Source: Nitrospinaceae bacterium (GTDB taxonomy: Bacteria > Nitrospinota > Nitrospinia > Nitrospinales > VA-1). From it: a stretch of DNA of 19,712 nucleotides. Position 1 is the first letter of the stretch. The number at the start of each line of letters is the position of its first letter. The stretch covers positions 1 through 19,712 of the forward strand of contig JAJDBI010000180.1 in NCBI GenBank assembly GCA_029261435.1. Direction: 5' to 3'. The notes beneath the pieces are model-generated. The model was not told the origin of the DNA. It did no database searches and worked only from the letters and a program-made list of their open reading frames with translations. Positions 7,655 through 13,529 of this stretch are shown here, piece by piece. The translations under genes were made by a program, and so were the position numbers.

Positions 7655-8428
7655 TCAACCCAGGCGAACAGTGAGAATGTGAAGCGTTTCTGACTTCCCT
7701 CCCCAACCAGAACGAAGGGTAAAGCTCTGACCATCTTGGGTGTTACGAGGAAGTATGAACTTGATGGGGCCTTCTGAAGAATTCAAAGTCATGGTCCTGC
7801 GGTCAGCAATTTTCCCAGGTGGTATTTTCATCTCATAAGAAAAATGAGCCTTATCAGGTTTTGCCATTTCCGCAATGGGTACACGAAGATTCAATACCAG
7901 ATCTCCCCGTCGCTGAAAAAACAGGCTGCGCTCACCTTTACCAGTAACTCTTAGAGACATCTGGTTCCAGTCCCCTGAAGGGATTTTGACTGCAATACTT
8001 TCTTTACCGGACTTTAAATTGAGACTGCCGCCCTTTTGGAGAACTGATCCAGATAATTTAATATCTTTTTGAATGTCTAATTGAAAAACTTTATTATCCA
8101 GTTCTTCCAGAAAGTCCAAACTGGAACGATAGGCTGATTGAACAGCCGGGTTGTCGGTTAGATTTTTAAGCAGGGACACAAATTTTGTTTTCCCTCGATC
8201 AACAGTATTTCGGTTATCTGGCAGAGTATGAGCTTTATATTGTGTCTCCAGTTTTTCAAACGCCTGATTGATTTCCTTTAAGCGCGCTTCACCCAACTGG
8301 ATATCTCCCCTTTTCGGGTTTATATCAGGGTGGAGTTGTCGAGCCAGAGAGTGGTAGGATTTACGCACCCTTAGCCATTCATCTCCGGGAGAAACATTAA
8401 GAATTTTATAACACTCAGCAATTTGCAT
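7655..8428 (-). CDS. J-domain protein with DnaJ C-terminal domain (zinc-finger-less co-chaperone)
   Basis: This is a 257-residue co-chaperone that would stimulate DnaK. The J-domain spans about residues 5-65 (CYKILNVSPGDEWLRVRKSY then LARQLHPDINP); the obligatory HPD tripeptide is at 33-35. There is no Gly/Phe region and no cysteine-rich zinc finger, but a C-terminal beta-sandwich is seen in IKLSGSVLQKGGSLNL and the repeated substrate-domain motifs VKIPSGDWNQMSLRVTGKG and ILPRNTQDGQSFTLRSGWG. This makes it more like CbpA than DnaJ. The start is ATG 8428, preceded by AGGTG with 5-nt spacing; a longer TTG start at 8485 is open but has no Shine-Dalgarno sequence and would lie next to the predicted transcription start. 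No dnaK or grpE is nearby. Confidence 0.85.
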   Translation of the reverse strand: MQIAECYKILNVSPGDEWLRVRKSYHSLARQLHPDINPKRGDIQLGEARLKEINQAFEKLETQYKAHTLPDNRNTVDRGKTKFVSLLKNLTDNPAVQSAYRSSLDFLEELDNKVFQLDIQKDIKLSGSVLQKGGSLNLKSGKESIAVKIPSGDWNQMSLRVTGKGERSLFFQRRGDLVLNLRVPIAEMAKPDKAHFSYEMKIPPGKIADRRTMTLNSSEGPIKFILPRNTQDGQSFTLRSGWGGKSETLHILTVRLG

Positions 8429-8494
8429 AAGAGCACCTGGGTTTTGTGCCAAACCCTGAAGATTTGTTGACGCCTTAAATATCAAGAAGATATA

Positions 8495-8523
8495 AAAATA
8501 TCGCCTTTTGAGAGTGGTTGCAA
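8495..8523 (-). promoter_or_regulatory. Candidate promoter of the J-domain gene
   Basis: On the minus strand, TTGCAA (8523-8518) and TATTTT (8500-8495) are 17 bases apart. Both hexamers match the consensus at four of six positions. Transcription would start near 8488, giving a leader of about 60 nt to ATG 8428. Confidence 0.33.
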
Positions 8524-8656
8524 CCGGGAAAAACCTTCCTATGCTCCCTGAAATTTATAGTTTATTATTTTTCAATGAGTTATATTTATCGATGATGAAG
8601 ATTATTTACGGGGCGCACGCTTTGGTAGGCAGAATTTTGCTCAGTCAGTTTAATTG

Positions 8657-8671
8657 TTCAATTATATTGAA
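8657..8671. promoter_or_regulatory. Perfect palindrome just upstream of rlmN
   Basis: TTCAAT-TAT-ATTGAA is a perfect inverted repeat with 6-bp arms, 15 nt before the rlmN start. It could be an operator or a small mRNA hairpin. It is AT-rich and short, so chance is not excluded. Confidence 0.25.
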
Positions 8672-8686
8672 GCTTATCCAGTTTGC

Positions 8687-9733
8687 ATGAATATGAATTC
8701 TACATTAAGCACACAAAACTTCTTTGGCACCTCTGAAGCTGAACTGAAGGAGATTTTCGCAGAGTGGAACGTTGAAACCTACCGGGTTCATCAGGTGTTC
8801 ACCTGGGTCTATCATTATCACTGCCGAGACTTCAGTGAGATGAGTAATATTTCCAAATCATTGCGGGCTCAATTGGCAGAACATTTTCATTTTGCCCTAC
8901 CTAAAATTCAACAAAGAACCCATTCGAAAGACGGGTCCATCAAGTATTTAATGGAATTGAACGACGGAGCAGTGGTGGAAAGTGTCTGGATGCCTTCGGA
9001 GTCCAGAAAAACCTTATGCCTGTCCACTCAAGTGGGATGCCGTTTGAATTGTTCCTTCTGTTTAACAGCCAGTCTTGGGCTTAAACGAAATTTAACGGCC
9101 GGTGAGATCATCGGTCAACACATCGCCATTAACGAGGAGATGGAAGAGAAAGATCAGATCACCAATGTAGTGTTTATGGGAATGGGCGAACCTCTCGACA
9201 ATTATGGTTCGGTTGTGGATGCATTACGACTTATGGTCTCTCCGGAAGCCATGAAAGTGTCCACCCGCAAGGTGACCGTTTCAACCTCAGGGCTGGTTGA
9301 AAAAATGAAAGCGTTTCAAGAGGAAAACCTGCACATAAACCTGGCCATTTCCCTCAACGCTTCCGACAATGTCACCCGTGACCGTTTGATGCCGATCAAT
9401 AAAAAATATCCCATTGAAGTGTTGATCGATTGCCTTAAAAAATATCCGTTGAAACCACAAAGACGACATACCATCGAATATGTTCTTTTGGAGGGCATCA
9501 ATGATTCAGATGAAGATGCTCAGAGGCTGGCAAAATGGTTGAAAGGGGTTCCCTGCAAGATCAACCTGATTCCTTTTAACTCTTTTGACTCCTCGGAGTA
9601 CAGACCACCTTCTGATCAGAGAGTCTTGAAGTTTCAAAACTATCTGATCGAACACAACTTTTCAGCCTTTGTCAGGAAAAACCGGGCTACAGACATACTT
9701 GGCGCATGTGGGCAACTTGCCAGTCAAGCCTGA
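8687..9733 (+). CDS. rlmN: 23S rRNA (adenine2503-C2)/tRNA(adenine37-C2)-methyltransferase, radical SAM
   Basis: RlmN methylates C2 of A2503 in 23S rRNA (and A37 of some tRNAs) by radical SAM chemistry. From ATG 8687 the product is 348 residues, normal for the family. The N-terminal helical domain ends in YRVHQVFTWVYHYHCRDFSEM. The radical SAM cluster motif is GCRLNCSFC (CxxxCxxC). TLCLSTQVGC and ATDILGACGQLA carry the two additional conserved cysteines of the catalytic methyl-transfer mechanism. VVFMGMGEPLDNY is the SAM-binding GGE-like motif, and MPINKKYPIEVLIDCLKKYP and RHTIEYVLLEGINDSDEDA are also typical. No clear Shine-Dalgarno sequence precedes either ATG 8687 or ATG 8693; an upstream TTG at 8654 is in frame but less likely. 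It is a single gene, divergent from the J-domain gene. Confidence 0.96.
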   Translation: MNMNSTLSTQNFFGTSEAELKEIFAEWNVETYRVHQVFTWVYHYHCRDFSEMSNISKSLRAQLAEHFHFALPKIQQRTHSKDGSIKYLMELNDGAVVESVWMPSESRKTLCLSTQVGCRLNCSFCLTASLGLKRNLTAGEIIGQHIAINEEMEEKDQITNVVFMGMGEPLDNYGSVVDALRLMVSPEAMKVSTRKVTVSTSGLVEKMKAFQEENLHINLAISLNASDNVTRDRLMPINKKYPIEVLIDCLKKYPLKPQRRHTIEYVLLEGINDSDEDAQRLAKWLKGVPCKINLIPFNSFDSSEYRPPSDQRVLKFQNYLIEHNFSAFVRKNRATDILGACGQLASQA

Positions 9734-9899
9734 AGCTTACAGTTTGACTTAAGGGGTTCTTCCCATATTTCTTTTTGTCAGGTCCATAGTTAATTTTTCG
9801 ATAAATATTACAGATCAGGGATTAATTTTCATAATTCTATGATATGTCCCGATCAACAGACTTTCATAATCTTTAAAATCCATTAAAAGAATAAATTTA

Positions 9900-9928
9900 T
9901 TGCATATCACCTCAATTTTTCCTATACT
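9900..9928 (+). promoter_or_regulatory. Sigma70-type promoter of the exbB-tonB operon
   Basis: TTGCAT (9900-9905) and TATACT (9923-9928) have the ideal 17-base spacing, and the -10 matches the consensus at five of six positions. Transcription would begin near 9935, inside or next to the Fur-box-like element at 9937-9955, a classic arrangement for iron repression. Confidence 0.6.
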
Positions 9929-9936
9929 TAACTATC

Positions 9937-9955
9937 GGTATTGATAATCATTTTC
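9937..9955 (+). promoter_or_regulatory. Fur box (ferric uptake regulator operator)
   Basis: The 19-mer GGTATTGATAATCATTTTC matches the classical Fur consensus GATAATGATAATCATTATC at 16 of 19 positions; the core TGATAATCATT is exact. It overlaps the predicted transcription start of the exbB operon, so iron-loaded Fur would block transcription. The match is seen in the sequence; binding is inferred. Confidence 0.72.
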
Positions 9956-10065
9956 AAAGTTTGAGAACTTATATTGTTCGGCTTGTTTGTGATGCAAGTT
10001 GAATATAACGGGCAAATTTCGCGCAGAATTAAAACCAAAGATTAACTTTATAAAACAAGTGAAAT

Positions 10066-10767
10066 ATGATTGAAACATTTTGGTCTGGAATTGAATTGAT
10101 GGGAAAAGGGGGCATCATGATGTACCCCATATTCCTTGCTTCTATTATTGCTTTCGCAATTATCATCGAAAGAATGATTTTCTTTAAAAAATGTAAAGAA
10201 AACCCCGATGAGATACTTAAAACAATCAAGGATTTAATAAACAACAAAAACCCAACTTCAGTTGATTCAAGCCAAAAAAATACAGGCCCGGTTTCACGAA
10301 TGTTAGCAGTGGGATCACAAGCACAAAAAGAACCCCTTTGGATAATTGAAGAAAAATTAGCCGTCAATGGCCGGGAAGAAATCCAGGGATTAAGAAAGAA
10401 TCTACGTGGCCTGGAAGTTATAGCTACCATTTCACCTCTTATGGGTTTACTAGGCACCGTAATGGGAATGGTTAAAGCATTTAACAAGGTTGCTCAATAC
10501 AAAGGGCAAGTAGACCCAAGCCTGTTGGCCGGTGGTATTTGGGAAGCCTTACTGACAACCGCGGCAGGACTTGCCATAGCAATTCCTATTGTCATCATGC
10601 TCAATTATTTTGAACGAACAGTAGAGTCTATTACCATTCTGTTGGAAAAATATGGGCAATGCTTGATTCACCACCTGCATGAAGAGCAAGGAGAAACGAA
10701 AAAAGGAAATAGTCCGAGTAACGCAAAGCCGGGAACTTCACCCGAATTAACAGAACAAAGGGTGTAG
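10066..10767 (+). CDS. exbB: ExbB/TolQ/MotA-family proton-channel protein
   Basis: ExbB forms the pentameric inner-membrane stator that, with ExbD, turns the proton motive force into movement of TonB. The protein is 233 residues with three membrane helices: about 17-38, 118-141 and 157-180. The family signature is clear: ATISPLMGLLGTVMGMVKAF on the second helix and EALLTTAAGLAIAIPIVI on the third, including the conserved pore-lining Thr of GTVMGM and LLTTAAGL. A soluble loop of about 75 residues separates helices one and two. The tail is hydrophilic and Ser/Pro/Lys-rich. It is the first gene of the Fur-box operon, 17 nt ahead of exbD. TolQ is an alternative by family, but TonB and a receptor downstream favour ExbB. 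Confidence 0.92.
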   Translation: MIETFWSGIELMGKGGIMMYPIFLASIIAFAIIIERMIFFKKCKENPDEILKTIKDLINNKNPTSVDSSQKNTGPVSRMLAVGSQAQKEPLWIIEEKLAVNGREEIQGLRKNLRGLEVIATISPLMGLLGTVMGMVKAFNKVAQYKGQVDPSLLAGGIWEALLTTAAGLAIAIPIVIMLNYFERTVESITILLEKYGQCLIHHLHEEQGETKKGNSPSNAKPGTSPELTEQRV

Positions 10768-10784
10768 GAGACAATACGAAGGCT

Positions 10785-11177
10785 ATGCTGAATTTATCTC
10801 CAACAAAAGTTAAGCGCTACGGGATTGATATGACTCCCCTGATTGATGTAGTGTTTCTACTCCTGATTTTTTTCATGCTCACTTTTGCTATTCAAGGTCA
10901 GGGGTTGGCTATCAGCCTTCCACAAGGCGCGGAAACCGAGCAGGAAAATACGGTGAAGGATCTCATCGTTAAAATCAATCAAGACGACAGCCTCCAGTTA
11001 AATGACAAACAGATAGGGATCGATTCTCTCAGAGACATATTGGGAGAACAGTTACAAAGCAGATCTAACAAATTAGTGATCATTGATTCCGCACCTAGAG
11101 TCAAATACGGCCTGTTTGCCCGAGTTCTGGATATTTCGCGCGAGGCAGGTGCAGAAAATTTTTCTATCATAAAATAA
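10785..11177 (+). CDS. exbD: ExbD/TolR biopolymer transport protein, first copy (with catalytic Asp)
   Basis: This 130-residue single-pass membrane protein with a periplasmic domain is a partner of ExbB. The membrane segment IDMTPLIDVVFLLLIFFML contains the essential protonatable aspartate, D21 here, in the usual PLIDV context. The periplasmic part (about 45-130) shows the typical VKINQDDSLQLNDKQIG strand pair and ends with LDISREAGAENFSII. The stop codon TAA overlaps the ATG of the second exbD by one base (TAATG), so the two are translationally coupled and probably made in equal amounts. Confidence 0.93.
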   Translation: MLNLSPTKVKRYGIDMTPLIDVVFLLLIFFMLTFAIQGQGLAISLPQGAETEQENTVKDLIVKINQDDSLQLNDKQIGIDSLRDILGEQLQSRSNKLVIIDSAPRVKYGLFARVLDISREAGAENFSIIK

Positions 11178-11584
11178 TGGTCAAATTTCAATATAAAGAA
11201 AAAAAACCGTTCAAACTCGACCTGGTTCCGATGATCAACATCGTCTTTCTTTTGTTGATCTTTTTTATGTTGACCGCCACGACCCCTACCAAAGAAGGCA
11301 GGAAAGTAGAACTACCCAAAGCCAGGACCGGCGAGAAAAGCAATAAACACTATCTCACTGTGACAATTGATAAGAAGGGTACTTTGCAACTAGAGGGAAA
11401 CGCAGTCACCCTTGATGCTTTACCAGGTCAGCTGGAAAAGATAATCGGTGAACAAAAAAGTACAGTAATTTCTATTCATGCAGACAAAATAATTGAATTT
11501 GAACTATTTGGTCAGGTGATTGAACTTGCCAAACAGGCCGGTGCCGAAGACTTCATCCTGGCAACAGAACAGGCAATGCCCTAA
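11177..11584 (+). CDS. exbD2: ExbD-like protein, second copy with Asp-to-Asn change in the membrane helix
   Basis: This 135-residue paralogue of the preceding ExbD has the same architecture: one N-terminal membrane helix and a periplasmic domain ending in VIELAKQAGAEDFILATEQ. The membrane motif reads LDLVPMINIVFLLLIFFML, so the position that carries the essential proton-binding Asp is Asn (N21, codon AAC at 11236-11238). It aligns exactly with D21 of the first copy. A heteromer with the first copy would carry only one protonatable Asp. Start and stop are certain because of the TAATG overlap. It could be a structural subunit rather than a proton carrier. Confidence 0.9.
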   Translation: MVKFQYKEKKPFKLDLVPMINIVFLLLIFFMLTATTPTKEGRKVELPKARTGEKSNKHYLTVTIDKKGTLQLEGNAVTLDALPGQLEKIIGEQKSTVISIHADKIIEFELFGQVIELAKQAGAEDFILATEQAMP

Positions 11585-11611
11585 ACGAGTTTCGGGATAT
11601 TAAGCAAAATC

Positions 11612-12565
11612 ATGATTCAGAATAAATCCACATTATATTCAGTGGCCGGTTCCCTGGCTGTTAACATGATGCTCACTTTGGGGGCTGGAAGTTTTCTGAT
11701 AAGTATCAATAAGAGTCTTGTTACGGAAAAGAAATATAAACTGGAGTTCGTCAAAAGGAAAACTCCTCCCCCGATTCCGATCAAGAAGAAACAAATCCGT
11801 AAAGAGGTCGTTCGTCAGAAAATTAAAGTGGCCAGCCTGCAACCCAAAACCTTACCAATAGTTCAACCTAAGAGGACTGTCCGACAAACCAGCGCTGCAC
11901 GCCCTGCTGTCTCTGTCCCCAATTATGTGCCTAGACAGATTCAATCGAACAAAGCTCCTGCAATGCGATCGGCTGTCATTCATACTTCCAGCTCAACAAT
12001 GAGCAGACGAGTTACTTCCAACATCCCCACAGCCCGAACGTTTTCATCGGTCAACAACAAGACATCACAGAAGGGAACGACAAAAACGGTAATGGTTCAG
12101 GGTACCAGCCATCGCAAATCTCACAGAATACCGAAACTGGTTGCACGATCATCTTCCAGCACCAATAATTCCAAAGGTGCAAAGGGACGAACAAACCCGG
12201 TACTAACTGGAATGAAGCATGCTTCTTTATCTTTGCCATCAAGCCCTAGAGGGGTACCAAACATCGTCGACAGAGGTGCTTTAAAGGGTTATATAGGGAA
12301 GATTCAACGCATTATTGAAGGTGAAAAAAAATATCCCGAAGCCTCGCGTAAGGCAGGACGGGAAGGTAAGGTGAAGGTTCAATTCACTATCTTTCGAGAC
12401 GGTAAAGTGGGTAACATTAAACTACTCACTCAAACCCCCTACCGAAATCTAAACAAGGAAGCCATGAACGCAGTTAAAAGAGCTGCTCCTTTTACTGGGT
12501 TTCCTGACAGTATGGCCGAGAACTCTGTGAATGTTATTTTACCATTCAGGTTTGAGTTGAATTGA
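11612..12565 (+). CDS. tonB: TonB energy transducer
   Basis: TonB links the ExbB/ExbD motor to the plug of outer-membrane receptors. The 317 residues divide into an N-terminal membrane anchor (about 8-33), a PPPIPIKKK segment at 52-60, a long flexible periplasmic linker, and the C-terminal TonB domain (about 225-317). The last includes GKIQRIIEGEKKYPEASRKA, then GREGKVKVQFTIFRDGKVGN and the closing VNVILPFRFELN. The linker is atypical: residues 66-219 contain no Asp or Glu at all, many Lys/Arg/Ser/Thr, and fewer prolines than classical X-Pro/Lys-Pro TonB. It starts 27 nt after the second exbD and almost certainly belongs to the same operon. The E. coli anchor SxxxH motif is not obvious. Confidence 0.93.
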   Translation: MIQNKSTLYSVAGSLAVNMMLTLGAGSFLISINKSLVTEKKYKLEFVKRKTPPPIPIKKKQIRKEVVRQKIKVASLQPKTLPIVQPKRTVRQTSAARPAVSVPNYVPRQIQSNKAPAMRSAVIHTSSSTMSRRVTSNIPTARTFSSVNNKTSQKGTTKTVMVQGTSHRKSHRIPKLVARSSSSTNNSKGAKGRTNPVLTGMKHASLSLPSSPRGVPNIVDRGALKGYIGKIQRIIEGEKKYPEASRKAGREGKVKVQFTIFRDGKVGNIKLLTQTPYRNLNKEAMNAVKRAAPFTGFPDSMAENSVNVILPFRFELN

Positions 12566-12649
12566 ATTTTAGTATATATACGTTTAGTTAAAATCTTTTT
12601 GCATAAAATAAAGCGAAAAAAACAAATTGGTTTTGGAGGTTTAGTTCCT

Positions 12650-13378
12650 ATGAGAATCAGAAATATATTAGTCATGATAATACTGGTCTTGCTTGTCAGC
12701 GCCCTACCCTGCATGGCTGTAGTTAACGAAGTTGATTCTAATTTTGACGGGAAAATTGATCAGTGGCAGTATGTCGATGCTCAGGGAAAGGTCGAGAAAA
12801 TAGAACACGATGGGGATTATGACGGCAAGGTAGACCAGGTAGAATACTTTAAGGGTGAAAAGATCCTGGAACACGTTGAGTTTGACCGTAACAAAGACGG
12901 TAAAATGGATCACCTGCAATACTATGAAAATGGCGGCAAGCTTTCCAGAGTTGAAAAATCAAGCAAGTTTAACGACATTTATGACTGGAAGGAATTCTTC
13001 AACAACAGCGAAAAGTTAACCCATATAGCCATCGATGAAAATGGTGATGGCAAAGCAGATACCACTCAATTTTATGATTCATCGGATAAGTTGGTACGTA
13101 TCGAAACAGATTCAAATCATAATGGCAAGATCGACCGTTGGAGTCATTTTCGCGGTGATTCTATATTGGATCGTACAGCTTTTGATACCAATGGAAACGG
13201 TAAACCCGACCAATGGCAGTTTTATCATGATGACCAAAGCTTAAAAAAGGCCGATTATGATACTAACAGCGATGGAAAAGCGGATCGCTGGGAGCACTTT
13301 GATTCTTCAGGTAAGCTAGTAAAGACCGAACTGGATCGTAATTTTGACGGCAAAATTGACCTGACCCAGAAAAAATAA
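12650..13378 (+). CDS. Secreted EF-hand-like 25-residue repeat protein in the tonB operon
   Basis: This 242-residue protein starts at ATG 12650, with GGAGG 10 nt upstream. A signal peptide (LVMIILVLLVSALPCMA) is probably cleaved after MA at residue 23. The mature protein is entirely nine tandem units of exactly 25 residues. Each holds a DxNxDGKxD loop resembling EF-hand or dockerin calcium loops, then an aromatic stretch (DQWQYV, DRWEHF) and a GKLxxxE-type strand. Loops begin at residues 29, 54, 79, 104, 129, 154, 179, 204 and 229; only the fourth (SSKFNDIYD) has lost its ligands. It is strongly acidic. Its place between tonB and the receptor suggests a periplasmic or surface metal-binding accessory protein. 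I do not know a named family; the function is inferred. Confidence 0.78.
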   Translation: MRIRNILVMIILVLLVSALPCMAVVNEVDSNFDGKIDQWQYVDAQGKVEKIEHDGDYDGKVDQVEYFKGEKILEHVEFDRNKDGKMDHLQYYENGGKLSRVEKSSKFNDIYDWKEFFNNSEKLTHIAIDENGDGKADTTQFYDSSDKLVRIETDSNHNGKIDRWSHFRGDSILDRTAFDTNGNGKPDQWQFYHDDQSLKKADYDTNSDGKADRWEHFDSSGKLVKTELDRNFDGKIDLTQKK

Positions 13379-13421
13379 CCCCAAAACGATTATAAACAAT
13401 TGACAAGCTATTAGTTTTAGG

Positions 13422-13443
13422 TTAAAAAAGTTTAATCTTTTTA
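13422..13443 (+). terminator. Weak A/T hairpin after the repeat-protein gene
   Basis: TTAAAAAAG and CTTTTTAA surround TTTAAT, about 45 nt after the stop of the repeat gene. It is made only of A-T pairs plus one G-C, so it would at most attenuate transcription between the tonB operon and the receptor gene. Confidence 0.2.
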
Positions 13444-13444
13444 A

Positions 13445-13473
13445 TTTTGAGAATGAAACTCAAAGTCTATATT
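13445..13473 (+). promoter_or_regulatory. Candidate promoter with inverted-repeat operator ahead of the TonB-dependent receptor
   Basis: TATATT (13468-13473) lies 17 bases from a poor -35 (TTTTGA, 13445-13450). Between them sits the inverted repeat TTTGAG-N7-CTCAAA (13446-13464), placed exactly where a repressor would block polymerase. The 15-mer inside it, TGAGAATGAAACTCA, agrees with the 7-1-7 Fur pattern at about 10 of 14 defined positions, so Fur is a possible but unproven ligand. Confidence 0.38.
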
Positions 13474-13529
13474 TATCGAATTAAGGTTAAATAAAGAAAA
13501 AAATATTTACCACTTAGAGGAGAAGTCGA

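Larger units (their letters stand above)
9734..10065. other. Regulatory intergenic region ahead of the exbB operon
   Basis: These 332 bases hold no convincing gene. The left part after rlmN contains a weak G/C hairpin followed by T-rich sequence near 9754-9778 that may end rlmN transcription, and one copy of the shared decamer at 9799-9808. The right part holds the promoter and Fur-box-like site described separately, followed by an apparently unstructured leader of about 130 nt to exbB. Confidence 0.6.

Noticed and set aside
8508..8690. 60-codon reading frame between the J-domain gene and rlmN
   Set aside because: Non-ATG start, no Shine-Dalgarno sequence, composition of intergenic DNA, and it overlaps the predicted J-domain promoter and the rlmN start.
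9754..9778. Rho-independent terminator after rlmN
   Set aside because: Only about three G-C pairs (GGG/CCC) before a T-rich stretch; too weak to list as its own feature.
12650..13378. Lanthanide-binding (lanmodulin-like) interpretation of the repeat protein
   Set aside because: The loops lack the Pro at position 2 that marks lanmodulin EF-hands and the flanking helices look too short; a generic metal-binding repeat is all the sequence supports.
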